Positions 1-8,978 of a DNA stretch of 64,000 bases are shown one piece after another. The translations under genes were made by a program, and so were the position numbers. How positions within the stretch are numbered: position 1 is the first letter of the stretch; the number at the start of each line of letters is the position of its first letter. Source of the DNA: Pseudomonadota bacterium (GTDB lineage Bacteria > Pseudomonadota > Gammaproteobacteria > Burkholderiales > Burkholderiaceae_C). The stretch spans positions 124,001 to 188,000 of the forward strand of contig JAIUPH010000009.1 of assembly GCA_020161065.1 (NCBI GenBank). Reading direction: 5' to 3'. The notes beneath the pieces are model-generated. The model did no database searches. It saw only the letters and a program-made list of their open reading frames with translations, and was not told the DNA's origin.

Positions 1-17
1 CGGCGCGGCGCGGCCCC

Positions 18-2990
18 TCACATGATCTTCAGCGACAGCATCCATTCGCTGCCCGCGCGCCGGCCGCCGGTGTAGCCGGCGCCGTAGCCGGCCGACAGCA
101 CCATCTCGTACCAGTGCATCACGCCCAGGCGCAGGTCCACCTGCGCGCCGGCGGAGCCGTGGCGCTGGCGCGTGCCGGCGCCGCTGTCGGTCCACAGCGC
201 CGTGGCGAACAGCTGCGGCCGCAGCCAGGTGAGGTTGAGGTCGGGCGTGCCCACCGTGTCGAACAGCAGGCGCGGCAGCACCAGCTCGAACTGCTGGCGC
301 ACGAACGAGCGGCCCGACACCGCGTCGATGCCGAAGCCCGGCAGCGAGGCCGGCTCGCGGTAGCGCTGCACGGCGCCGTTGTCGACGCGGTTGTTGCCGA
401 AGCCGCCGAAGTAGAAGTGGGTCAGCGGGTTGTCGCGCTCGCCGTGGCTGGCGCCCAGCGCGGTGCGCGACCACAGCGACGCGTGCGTCCACGGCAGGGC
501 CCAGCCAAAGTTCAGGCCGACCTGCGACTGCAGCGTGGTCTGCCCGCCGGCGTGGCGCAGCGCCAGCAGCGCGTCGGCGGCGATGCCCTTCTCTTCCGTC
601 ACCGCGCCCAGCGAACGGCGCAGGTCGCTGTAGGTCAGCGCCAGTTCGCCGCTGCTGAGCGCGCTGAACGGCGCCGCCTCGTTCTGCGCGCCGGGCAGCG
701 TGTCGATGCCGGTGTAGCGGGCGACGTCGACGCGCAGGTCCAGCCGACGCGGCAGTTCGCGGATGATCGAGAAGTCGTAGCCCAGCTTGAACTGCCAGCC
801 CTTGCGGCTGCGCTTGGTGGGACCGAAGAGGTCGTAGAAGTCAGAACGGTTCCAGGCCACCGTGCCGCGCCAGCCCAGGTACTGGCCCTGCGCCAGCAGG
901 TGCAGCCGCTCGGCGGCCGGCAACTCGGCATCGGGCGTGACGGCCACGGTGAGGTTGGCGTTGGCGTACGACAACCAGTCGCCCACGTTGACGCGCCAGC
1001 CCAGGCCGACGGCATCCTTGTAGCCCTGCAGCACCGGGTAGGCGCTTTGCACGCCCAGCCGCTCCAGCGGCCGGTAGATGCCGCGCGCCGCGATGATGGC
1101 TTCGTCGTCCACCGTGTTGGGCGAGTCGGCCTGCCAGGTCTTGAGCACGGGGTGTCGCTCGACGGCCTCGCTGCCCAAAAAGCGGATGGTGCCCAGGTCG
1201 CGCAGCGGCTCGGGCCGCAGGCGCGCGGGCAGCAGGCCTTCGCCCGTATAGGCCAGCACCACGAGCTGGCCGTCGTCCTGCGGCAGCGGCTTGAAGAGGC
1301 CCACCTCGGCATTGCTGACGGCCACCGTGCGGCCGCTGGCCAGGTCGAAGCGGAAGATGTTGGAGACGCCCGTGAAGTAGCTGCTGCCGTACAGCGTGCG
1401 GCCATCGGGCGCGAAGACGAAGCCTTCCGGCGCGGCCTGGCCGAAGTTCGATTCGCCCACCCGCATCAGCCGGTGCGGCGGCTGCAGCAGGTCGGCCAGC
1501 GACCACACGCGCAGCAACTGGTCGCCCTGCGGCTCGCTCACCGAGGCCGCGAGCAACTGCCCGTCGGGCGAGACGTCGAGGTCGCTGGGCACCACGCCGT
1601 AGGCAAAGCGGTACAGCGTCTGCCAGTCGGTGTAGGGCGGCAGCAGGCGCACCAGGCTGGCCAGCCCGCGGTCATGGCGCACGCCGATGAGGGCCCCGTC
1701 GGCGCGGTTGAAGGCCAGCTCGCCGATGCGGCCGCCCTTGATCAGCAGCGTGTGCTCGCCGCTGTCCACGTTCAGCACCATCAGGTCGCGCCGGTTGTAG
1801 TTGCGCGTGGTGTAGAAGATCTTGCGCTGCGCGGGGTCGTAGGCGATCGAGCTGACCGAGTACAGCGCGCCGCCTTGAATGTCCGTCAGCCGCTTGATGC
1901 TGCCGTCGCGCAGGTTCAAGGCGCCGATGTGCTCGACGATGCCGGTCTGCCGGAAGGCGCCGTACAGCACCTGCCGCTCGGCGTCGAGGAAGAGGCGCGA
2001 ACTCGACCCCACGGCGCGCGCCGTCAGCGGTTGCAGCGGCGTGATCGGCACGCGCGCCACGCTGGCCAGGTTGGCGCGCTGGAAATCCTGCTCGAAGGCG
2101 ACCCACTGCTGCCAGGCGGTGTCCAGCGGCAGGCCGAAGGTCTGCTCGAACGCCGCCGCGTAGTGGCGCCGGCTGCCTTCCTTGCGCTGCAGCCAGGCCA
2201 CCACCTTCTCCGGCGAGTGCGCCCAGGCCAGCCAGGTGATGAAGCGCGTGCCGTACAGGTAGGCCATGGTGCCGGCCTGGAAGTCGGCGCGCACGCCGCG
2301 CGTGGACAGGCTCAGCGGATCGAAGAAGGGCGCGCCGTCGCGCACCATGCCGCGGAACACCATCTCGTCGTAGCCGCCTTGCGCGCGGCCCAGGCCGCCG
2401 CCCATCCAGGTTTCCATGAACACCGCGACGCCTTCCAGCAGCCAGCGCGGCATGGTGAAGCGCGGCGCCGTCAGGTAGCTGTAGAACAGCGACTCCGGGT
2501 TCTCGGCCTGTGCCCACACCTTGCCCCGCAGCAGGCCGCGCCAGCGCCGGTCTTCGGCGTCGGCCACGTCGCCGTTGGCCAGGTGCACCGTCTCGTGATT
2601 CATCACCGAGGCCATGCGCTCGCTGGACGGGTTGGTGTCCAGCGGGTTCGCGCTGGGCGAGACTTCCACCAGCATCCGGTTCAGCGGAATGACGGTCGCG
2701 TTGGCCAGGCCCGCGTCCCAGAAGTCCTTCAGAAAGACGACCGGCGGCTCCGTCGGTGTCCAGCCGAAGCGCAAGCGCTGCCAGCGCAGCGCCGTCGTGA
2801 AGGTGCGCACGGCGTGCGCGGTGAGGTAGTCCACCTGCGGCGACAGGTAGACCAGCCGCAGGTCCGGCGTCTCCAGCCAGGCCAGGCCAAGCGGGTCGTC
2901 GGCCTGCGCGTTGGCCGTGCTGGCCGCGCTGGACAACAGCACGGCACTGCACAGGGCGGCCAGCAGCCGCCTGCACGTCACTCCCGCCAC
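18..2990 (-). CDS. Exported HExxH metallopeptidase-like protein with beta-propeller and barrel-like C-terminus
   Basis: This 990-residue protein opens with a Sec signal peptide (Arg-rich start, Leu/Ala core, ANA cleavage area near residue 27). An N-terminal domain carries HETVH at residues 132-136 and a downstream WLLEG with Glu186, which fits the two His and third Glu ligands of gluzincin zinc peptidases (peptidase MA-like). The middle (about 340-650) has repeated blades like TolB/WD40 propellers, and the last 330 residues alternate in the manner of an outer-membrane beta-barrel. GTG 2990 was chosen because GAGGG lies 8 bases upstream and the signal peptide follows at once; a longer frame reaches 3119. 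No partner gene adjoins it. Substrate is unknown. The metal site is seen; a barrel location is inference. Confidence 0.8.
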   Translation of the reverse strand: MAGVTCRRLLAALCSAVLLSSAASTANAQADDPLGLAWLETPDLRLVYLSPQVDYLTAHAVRTFTTALRWQRLRFGWTPTEPPVVFLKDFWDAGLANATVIPLNRMLVEVSPSANPLDTNPSSERMASVMNHETVHLANGDVADAEDRRWRGLLRGKVWAQAENPESLFYSYLTAPRFTMPRWLLEGVAVFMETWMGGGLGRAQGGYDEMVFRGMVRDGAPFFDPLSLSTRGVRADFQAGTMAYLYGTRFITWLAWAHSPEKVVAWLQRKEGSRRHYAAAFEQTFGLPLDTAWQQWVAFEQDFQRANLASVARVPITPLQPLTARAVGSSSRLFLDAERQVLYGAFRQTGIVEHIGALNLRDGSIKRLTDIQGGALYSVSSIAYDPAQRKIFYTTRNYNRRDLMVLNVDSGEHTLLIKGGRIGELAFNRADGALIGVRHDRGLASLVRLLPPYTDWQTLYRFAYGVVPSDLDVSPDGQLLAASVSEPQGDQLLRVWSLADLLQPPHRLMRVGESNFGQAAPEGFVFAPDGRTLYGSSYFTGVSNIFRFDLASGRTVAVSNAEVGLFKPLPQDDGQLVVLAYTGEGLLPARLRPEPLRDLGTIRFLGSEAVERHPVLKTWQADSPNTVDDEAIIAARGIYRPLERLGVQSAYPVLQGYKDAVGLGWRVNVGDWLSYANANLTVAVTPDAELPAAERLHLLAQGQYLGWRGTVAWNRSDFYDLFGPTKRSRKGWQFKLGYDFSIIRELPRRLDLRVDVARYTGIDTLPGAQNEAAPFSALSSGELALTYSDLRRSLGAVTEEKGIAADALLALRHAGGQTTLQSQVGLNFGWALPWTHASLWSRTALGASHGERDNPLTHFYFGGFGNNRVDNGAVQRYREPASLPGFGIDAVSGRSFVRQQFELVLPRLLFDTVGTPDLNLTWLRPQLFATALWTDSGAGTRQRHGSAGAQVDLRLGVMHWYEMVLSAGYGAGYTGGRRAGSEWMLSLKIM

Positions 2991-3164
2991 ATCCGGTTCC
3001 CTCGGGTCATTCGGCAGCGCGCATCCTAAAAGCGAAACCGCCAGCCGGGTGGCTGGCGGACTTGCGTTCGGACACGGCGCCTTCAGCGGATCACGCCGCA
3101 CCAAAGCGGCGAGGCGCAACCCCAGGAGCGGGCAGCAACGCCCACGTTCCCGCGACGCGACGAT

Positions 3165-3722
3165 TTACTCGGCGGCCAGCTTGTCGCCGACCGGCGGCTT
3201 GCGCTCGGCGGCCACATTGTCACCACCCGGCGCCTTGCGCTCGGCGGCCAGCCAGTCACCGACCGGCGGCTTGCGCTCGGCCGCCAGATTGTCACCACCC
3301 GGCGCTTTGCGCTCGGCAGCCAGCCAGTCACCGACCGGCGGCTTGCGCTCGGCGGCCAGGTAGTCACCGACCGGCGGCTTGCGCTCGGCGGCCAGGTAGT
3401 CACCGACCGGCGGCTTGCGCTCGGCGGCCAGGTAGTCACCGACCGGCGGCTTGCGCTCGGCGGCCAGCTTTTCGCAGCACGGCGGCGCCTTGCGCTCGGC
3501 CGCCACGTTCGACGCCGTCGCGCCGCTTTCGGCCACGGCCCTGGTCAGCGCGCCGACCGGCGCCACGACGGTCAGCTTGATGGCGGCGGCGCCTTCCTGC
3601 GCGGCACGGAAGCGCACGGCGGACTCCAGGCCGTCGGGCTGAGCGTAGGCCGTGGACGCCAGCGTGAGGGCGGCGACTAGCGCGGCGGAGCTGCTGGCGA
3701 ATGTCTTGCGGTTGAAGCTCAT
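3165..3722 (-). CDS. Small secreted protein built of 12-residue tandem repeats
   Basis: A 185-residue protein. Residues 1-27 form a signal peptide ending AYA. Residues 28-72 are a short Ala-rich unique part. Residues 73-85 are a variant unit with a Cys-Cys pair, and residues 86-181 are eight exact 12-residue units of the type LAAERKPPVGDY, in which the last residue varies (Y, W, N, K) and PPV may be APG. A ninth unit is cut at LAAE by the stop codon. The start is fixed by AGGGGAACACG before ATG 3722. I do not recognise the family. The Lys/Arg/Glu and Pro/Gly pattern suggests an extended or polyproline-like surface or metal-binding polymer, but no function can be assigned. It is divergent from the Crp-like gene. 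Confidence 0.8.
   Translation of the reverse strand: MSFNRKTFASSSAALVAALTLASTAYAQPDGLESAVRFRAAQEGAAAIKLTVVAPVGALTRAVAESGATASNVAAERKAPPCCEKLAAERKPPVGDYLAAERKPPVGDYLAAERKPPVGDYLAAERKPPVGDWLAAERKAPGGDNLAAERKPPVGDWLAAERKAPGGDNVAAERKPPVGDKLAAE
3180..3467 (-). repeat. Eight 36-bp in-frame tandem repeats
   Basis: Eight contiguous 36-bp direct repeats encode residues 86-181 of the secreted repeat protein. Three adjacent copies encode identical amino acids, and two APGGDN-type copies alternate with PPVGDW copies. This points to unit duplication and shuffling. There are no spacers between units. Confidence 0.95.
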
Positions 3723-3778
3723 CGTGTTCCCCTGTGTAGGACTGCGCGGGCGCAGCGAATGACGTTGCTGGTTGCCCC

Positions 3779-3800
3779 TCCGGAGAACGTTCGCTCCGGA
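3779..3800. promoter_or_regulatory. Inverted repeat in divergent intergenic region
   Basis: Arms TCCGGAG and CTCCGGA (7 bp, perfect) surround an 8-base spacer that, with the last G of the left arm, contains the palindrome GAACGTTC. The repeat sits 57 bases upstream of the secreted repeat protein and about 150 bases upstream of the Crp-like gene, so it could be an operator for either. The symmetry is seen; the role is inferred. Confidence 0.45.
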
Positions 3801-3952
3801 AGCGGTGAAATCATTCTGAGACGCTGGCCGCCCGCGCAACGATGCACTGTCAATAGTGAACATCGATGCCGGCGCCACGGCCAACGCGCGGCCGCCAAAA
3901 GGCATACATTCCTGCCGCATCGAGTCCATCGACAGGCGGCGTGGAGGCAGTG

Positions 3953-4579
3953 ATGTGGGGGACGCCCGCAATCGAGAACGAAGTGCTGGTCGAACTGGCT
4001 CGGCACGGCGAGACGCGCACCTGGGAATCCGGCGTGACGGTGGTCAGCCAGGGCGACGCGGCCGACTGCATGTACATCATCCACTCGGGTGAACTGCGGG
4101 TCTACGTGGTGGGCGAAGGCGGACGCGCGGTGGAGCTCAACACCCTGGGCGCGGGCGAGACCTTCGGCGAGCTGATGCTCAATGGCCGCCTGCGCTCGGC
4201 CACGGTCGAGACGCTGGCCCGCTGCACGCTGACGCGGGTGACGCGCGCGCACGCCGAGCGGCTGGTGAAGGAGCGGCCGGACCTCGCCTTCCACCTGATC
4301 GAGCGCCTGGTGGACCGCGTGCGCACGCTGACCGAGACCGTCGCCAACCTCGGGTCGATGGACGTCTACCAGCGCCTGGTGGGCCTGTGCACGGCGCAGG
4401 CCCGGCCGCACGAAGGCCGGCTGTGCGTGCTGGGCATGAGCCAGCAGCGCATCGCCGAGCGCGTGGGCGCATCGCGCGCGATGATCAACCGCCTGCTGCA
4501 GGACCTGACCCGCGGCGGCTACATCCAGCCGGAGCGGGGCTGCATCGTGCTGCTGCGCCCGCTGCCGTCGCGCTGGTGA
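3953..4579 (+). CDS. Crp/Fnr-family transcription regulator
   Basis: A 208-residue protein with an N-terminal cyclic-nucleotide-binding fold (about 10-125) and a C-terminal Crp-type winged helix. The phosphate-binding cassette is present: FGEL at 71-74 and Arg81-Ser82, which argues that it can bind a cyclic nucleotide. No Fnr-type cysteine cluster is seen. The recognition helix lies near 162-190 (SQQRIAERVGASRAMINRLL). ATG 3953 is preceded by GGAGG. The stop codon overlaps the start of the next gene, a nucleotidyl cyclase-ATPase, as GTGA. That coupling suggests a local signal-synthesis and signal-reading pair. The ligand and regulon cannot be read from the sequence. Confidence 0.88.
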   Translation: MWGTPAIENEVLVELARHGETRTWESGVTVVSQGDAADCMYIIHSGELRVYVVGEGGRAVELNTLGAGETFGELMLNGRLRSATVETLARCTLTRVTRAHAERLVKERPDLAFHLIERLVDRVRTLTETVANLGSMDVYQRLVGLCTAQARPHEGRLCVLGMSQQRIAERVGASRAMINRLLQDLTRGGYIQPERGCIVLLRPLPSRW

Positions 4580-7500
4580 ACACGGCTGCCTCCGGCGGGG
4601 CCGCGGCCCCAGCGCCGGCCGACGCCGCCACGCTGCGCGCCGCCATCGCGGCCCTCGAATCCCAACGTTCCACATTGGGCGACGCGGTGGCCGAGCTGGC
4701 GCTGGCGCCGCTGCGCCAGCTGCTGGCGCAAGCCGAAGCAGCGGACGCCGATGCCGCCCCGCAACTGCGCCGCGCGCAGGTGACGGTGCTGTTCGCCGAC
4801 ATCGTCGATTCCACCGCGCTGGCCAGCCGGCTGGACGCCGAAGACGTGCTGCAGGTCTTCGGCCGCGTGCTCGAACGCGCGGCCGCCTGCGTGCGCGCGC
4901 GCGGCGGCCGCGTGCTGCGCTACACCGGCGACGGCTTGAAGGCCGGCTTCGGCACACAAGGCACGCGCGAAGACGACGCGGCGCAGGCGGTGGCGGCCGC
5001 GCTCGACATCCTGGCCGCCGGCCGCGAGCACGCCGGCTGGGTGGCGCGCGAGCACGGCGTCGACGGCTTCGCGCTGCGCGTGGGTGCGCACACCGGCGAG
5101 GTGGCGCTGGGCGCCGGCTTCGAGGCCGACAACACGCTCAGCGGTGACACCGTGAACATCGCCGCGCGCATGGAGCAGACAGCCCCTGCCGGCGCCTTGC
5201 GCATCAGCGCCGAAACCTGGGCCCACGTGCGCGGCCGCTTCGAGGCCGAGGCGCAAGCGCCGCTGGCGGTGAAGGGCCTGGCCGAGCCGCTGCAGACCTG
5301 GCTGGTGCGCAAGGCCCGACCCGGCGCGCAGCAGCGCAGCGCGCGCGGCATCGACGGCGTGCCCACGCGCATGGTCGGCCGCGAGGCCGAACTGGCGCTG
5401 CTGCAGAGCGCGTGCTCGCGCCTGTGCGACGCCAACGGTGTCGCGGCCGATTCCGCTGCCGGTTTCGCCGCCATCACCGTGGTCGGCGACGCCGGCATCG
5501 GCAAGAGCCGGCTGCTGGACGAGTTCAGCGCCTGGCGCCACGGCCAGCCGGCGCGCGTGCTGGAACTGCACGGCCACACCACGCCGCAGACCGAGGGCCA
5601 GATCTTCGGCCTGCTGCGCGACATCCTGGCGCGGCATCTGTGCATCGCCGACGACGACCCGCCCGAAGTGGCGCGCGCCAAGATGGAGCGCGGCGTCGTG
5701 CCCTTGTTCATCGACGACGACGGGCCCGACCTGGCCGAGGGACATGCACACCTGCTGGGCCACCTGATCGGCATCGAGTGGCGCGACAGCCGCCACATCA
5801 AGGGCATCCTCGACGACCCGCGCCAGCTGCGCCAGCGCGCCGTGCACGCCGCCGTGCAATGGTTCGGCCGGCTGGCGCGCCGTGAAGGCTGCCCGCTGCT
5901 GCTGCAACTCGAAGACCTGCACTGGGCCGACGTCGAGAGCCTGGATTTCCTGGACCAGCTGGCGGCCGCCAGCGCCGACGTGCCGCTGCTGATGCTGGCC
6001 GCGACGCGGCCCACGCTGTTCGAGCGCCGCGCCGGCTGGGGCGAGCGCCTGCCCCGCCACCGGCGCGTGGACCTGGCGCCGCTGGGGCCCGACGGCAGCC
6101 GCGTGCTGGTGGCCGAGCTGCTGCGCAAGCTGCAGCCGGCGCCGCCCGGGCTTGCCGAGCAACTGGCGCGGCACGCCGAGGGCAACCCGTTCTACCTGGA
6201 AGAGCTGGTGAAGATGCTGATCGACCGCGGCGACATCAGCACCGGCGATGCGTGGACCGTGGACCTGGCCCGCCTGGCGCTGACCGCGGTGCCGTCCACG
6301 CTGACCGGCGTGTTGCAGGCGCGGCTGGACAGCCTGCCGGCGCCCGAGAAGCGCGCGCTGCAGCAGGCCAGCGTGGTGGGCCCGGTGTTCTGGCCGCCGG
6401 CGCTGGCCGCCATCGAGGCTGCGGCCGTGGCCCAGCTGCCGGCCTTGGTGCGCCGCGCCCTGGTGCGGCCGCTGGGCGCGGTCGAAGCAGCGGGCCTCGG
6501 CGGCTACGCCTTCCACCACCAGCTGCTGCAGCAGGTGACCTACGGCACCGTGCTCAAGCAGGAGCGGCGCGCCGCCCACGCCCGCGTGGCGCGGTGGATG
6601 GCCACGCTCACCGGCCTGCGCGCCGGCGACTTCCTGGGCGCCGCGGCGCAGCACTTCGAGCGTGCGGGCGACGACGCCAGCGCCATCGAGTTCCACGCCC
6701 GGTCGGCCGAGCAGGCGGTGCAGCGCTTCGCGCATGAACGCGTGCTGCAGGCGGTGGGCCGCGCGATGGCACTGCTGGGCGACGCGTACCCGGCGCAAAG
6801 CGATGTGCGCTGGCGGCTGTTGTCCGTACGCGAGCAGACGCTGGCCTTGCAAGGCCGGCGCGACGAGCAGGCCGCCGACCTCGACGCCATGGCCGCGCTG
6901 GCCGAGGCCACGCACGACGACCGCCGCCGCGCCGACGTGGCGCGCCGCCGCAGCCTGCGCGCCATGCGCACCGCCGACTGGCCGCGGCAGGAACTGGCCG
7001 CGCGCGACAGCCTGGACGCCGCCACCCGCGCCGGCGACGACGAGCTGCGCCTGCAGGCGCTGCGGCTGCTGGCCTCGGCGCGCACGCTGCAGAACGACGT
7101 GGCGGGCGGCTGCGCGCTGGCCGAGCAAGGCCTGGCCGATGCGCGGCGGCTGGGCTTGCGCAGCGCCGAGGCGGTGCTGCTCAACGTCGTCAACGCCGGC
7201 GCGGCGCTGCAGGGCGACCTGCTGCGCTCGCTGGCGCTGACGCAGCAGACCCTGGTGATCCTGCGCGAGACCGGCAATCGCGCCAACGAGGCGATCGCGC
7301 TGTCGAACCTGGGCGGCGCGTGGATGAAGCTGGGCCGGCTGACCGAGGCGCGGCCGCACCTGGAAGCCGCGCTGCAGATGCTGCGCGCCAACGGCGACCG
7401 CACGATGGAAGGCGCGGTGCTGGGCATCCTCTCGGCGCTGCTGCTGTGGCAGGGCGACGCCGCGCGCGCCCTCGCGCTGGCGCAGGCCGCGGTGGACAGC

Positions 7501-7974
7501 ACGCGCGCCACGCAGGCGCGCGACATGGCGGTGTTCGCCTGGCTGAAGGTCGGCCATGCCGAGCTGGCCCTCGGGCGCCTGGACGCCGCCCGCCAGGCCT
7601 GCGCCGAGGCCTTGGCGCAGGCCGAGGCCATCGGCCACCCGACGCGCCTCGACGCCCACGCCGGGCTGGCCGGCGTGGCGCTGGCGCAAGGTCATGCGGC
7701 CGCCGCGCGCGCCGCCGTCGAGCCGGTGCTGGCGCACGTGGCCGCCGGCGGCACGCTGGACGACACCGAGTACACGCGCGAGGTGGAGTGGCGCTGCCAC
7801 CAGGCCCTGGCCGCCGCGGACGACCCGCGCGCCGAGGCCTGGCTGGCGCGCGCGCATGAGGGCCTGATGGCCCAGGCCGACGCGTTGCCCGACCCCGCGC
7901 TGCGCCACGACCTGCTGCACAACATCCCGCACCATCACGAGATCGTCGCCGCCTGGGCAGCGCGGGCGCGGTAG
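4576..7974 (+). CDS. Class III nucleotidyl cyclase / AAA ATPase / TPR protein
   Basis: A 1132-residue multidomain regulator. An N-terminal helical stretch precedes a class III cyclase homology domain (about 66-245). It has both metal aspartates (Asp75 and Asp79 in FADIVDST; GDG at 118-120) and the catalytic NxxxR (Asn194, Arg198 in GDTVNIAARME), so the catalytic set looks complete. An AAA/STAND-like ATPase follows, with Walker A GDAGIGKS at 304-311 and Walker B LLLQLEDLHWAD near 442-453. Helical TPR-like repeats fill about 720-1050. GTG 4576 overlaps the TGA of the Crp-like gene. The arrangement resembles proteobacterial and actinobacterial cyclase-ATPase proteins of unknown input. ATP versus GTP preference is not decided. 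Confidence 0.85.
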   Translation: MNTAASGGAAAPAPADAATLRAAIAALESQRSTLGDAVAELALAPLRQLLAQAEAADADAAPQLRRAQVTVLFADIVDSTALASRLDAEDVLQVFGRVLERAAACVRARGGRVLRYTGDGLKAGFGTQGTREDDAAQAVAAALDILAAGREHAGWVAREHGVDGFALRVGAHTGEVALGAGFEADNTLSGDTVNIAARMEQTAPAGALRISAETWAHVRGRFEAEAQAPLAVKGLAEPLQTWLVRKARPGAQQRSARGIDGVPTRMVGREAELALLQSACSRLCDANGVAADSAAGFAAITVVGDAGIGKSRLLDEFSAWRHGQPARVLELHGHTTPQTEGQIFGLLRDILARHLCIADDDPPEVARAKMERGVVPLFIDDDGPDLAEGHAHLLGHLIGIEWRDSRHIKGILDDPRQLRQRAVHAAVQWFGRLARREGCPLLLQLEDLHWADVESLDFLDQLAAASADVPLLMLAATRPTLFERRAGWGERLPRHRRVDLAPLGPDGSRVLVAELLRKLQPAPPGLAEQLARHAEGNPFYLEELVKMLIDRGDISTGDAWTVDLARLALTAVPSTLTGVLQARLDSLPAPEKRALQQASVVGPVFWPPALAAIEAAAVAQLPALVRRALVRPLGAVEAAGLGGYAFHHQLLQQVTYGTVLKQERRAAHARVARWMATLTGLRAGDFLGAAAQHFERAGDDASAIEFHARSAEQAVQRFAHERVLQAVGRAMALLGDAYPAQSDVRWRLLSVREQTLALQGRRDEQAADLDAMAALAEATHDDRRRADVARRRSLRAMRTADWPRQELAARDSLDAATRAGDDELRLQALRLLASARTLQNDVAGGCALAEQGLADARRLGLRSAEAVLLNVVNAGAALQGDLLRSLALTQQTLVILRETGNRANEAIALSNLGGAWMKLGRLTEARPHLEAALQMLRANGDRTMEGAVLGILSALLLWQGDAARALALAQAAVDSTRATQARDMAVFAWLKVGHAELALGRLDAARQACAEALAQAEAIGHPTRLDAHAGLAGVALAQGHAAAARAAVEPVLAHVAAGGTLDDTEYTREVEWRCHQALAAADDPRAEAWLARAHEGLMAQADALPDPALRHDLLHNIPHHHEIVAAWAARAR

Positions 7975-8046
7975 GCCGGCGGGACCCACCGCGGCCCCCG
8001 CTATGCTGCCGGGCCGGCGCCAGGCCGGCGGATTGCGAATCCGACC

Positions 8047-8931
8047 ATGCTGCGATTGCTGCCCGCGCCCGTCCGCGGCGTGCTCACCGGCGCCCTGCTG
8101 GGCGCCAGCACGCTGTTCTTCGCCTTGCTGATGGTGCCGCCGGCGCTGCTGAAGCTGCCCTCGTCGCCGCAAGGCGGCCTGCGCCGCGGCTGCGACCGCG
8201 CGCTCAACGCGCTGGCCTCGGCCTGGGTGGCCGTCAACAACGGCTGGATCGCCGCCGTCTCCGCGGCGCCGTGGAACGTGCAAGGCCTGGACGGCTTGCA
8301 CCGCCGCGGCTGGTACCTGGTGTCGCCCAACCACCAGAGCTGGGTCGACATCCCGGTGCTGCAGCGCGTGTTCCACGGCCAGATCCCGTTCTTGAAGTTC
8401 TTCCTGAAGAAAGAGCTGATCTGGGTGCCGGTGATCGGCCTGGCCTGGTGGGCGCTGGACTTCCCCTTCATGGCGCGCGGCCGCGGCAAAGGCGCGAGCC
8501 ACGCCGACCTGGCCGCCACGCGCGCCGCCTGCGAGAAGTTCAAGCGCATCCCCACCACGGTGATCAACTTCGTCGAGGGCACGCGCTTCACGGCCGCCAA
8601 GCACGCCGCGCAGAAAAGCCCCTACCGCCATCTGCTAAGGCCCAAAGTCGGCGGCCTCGGCGTCGCGCTGTCGACCATGGGCGAGGTGTTCGAGGCGCTG
8701 CTCGACGTCACCCTCGTCTACCCCGACGGCGCCCCCAACTTCTGGCAACTGCTCAGCGGCCGCCTCGGCCGCGTGATCGTGCGCGTGCAGCAGCGGCCCA
8801 TCCCGCCCGAACTGCTGGGCGGCGACCCCGTCGCCGACCGCGCGCTGCGCCAGCGCATCGCCGAGTGGGTGGAGTTGCAGTGGCAGGAGAAGGATCGGCT
8901 GATCGACGAGTTGCTGGCGCAGCGGCGCTGA
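8047..8931 (+). CDS. Acyltransferase of the PlsC/YihG type
   Basis: A 294-residue membrane acyltransferase. A transmembrane segment lies near residues 8-33. The HX4D catalytic motif is intact in NHQSWVD (His96, Asp101), and the second block FVEGTR is at 175-180. These mark the lysophosphatidic-acid acyltransferase superfamily; the overall pattern and length fit the E. coli YihG-like subgroup. It would esterify a lysophospholipid at the inner membrane, acceptor unknown. A close second copy with an in-frame stop lies 8.4 kb downstream. It stands alone, 72 bases after the cyclase-ATPase gene, and could share its transcript. Confidence 0.88.
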   Translation: MLRLLPAPVRGVLTGALLGASTLFFALLMVPPALLKLPSSPQGGLRRGCDRALNALASAWVAVNNGWIAAVSAAPWNVQGLDGLHRRGWYLVSPNHQSWVDIPVLQRVFHGQIPFLKFFLKKELIWVPVIGLAWWALDFPFMARGRGKGASHADLAATRAACEKFKRIPTTVINFVEGTRFTAAKHAAQKSPYRHLLRPKVGGLGVALSTMGEVFEALLDVTLVYPDGAPNFWQLLSGRLGRVIVRVQQRPIPPELLGGDPVADRALRQRIAEWVELQWQEKDRLIDELLAQRR

Positions 8932-8978
8932 GCGCGCGGCGCCGCCGCTGCCGCTGCCACTGCCGCTACCATGGCGCG

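Noticed and set aside
3180-3467. CRISPR array
   Set aside because: The 36-bp repeats are contiguous, without spacers, and encode an in-frame repeated peptide behind a signal peptide.
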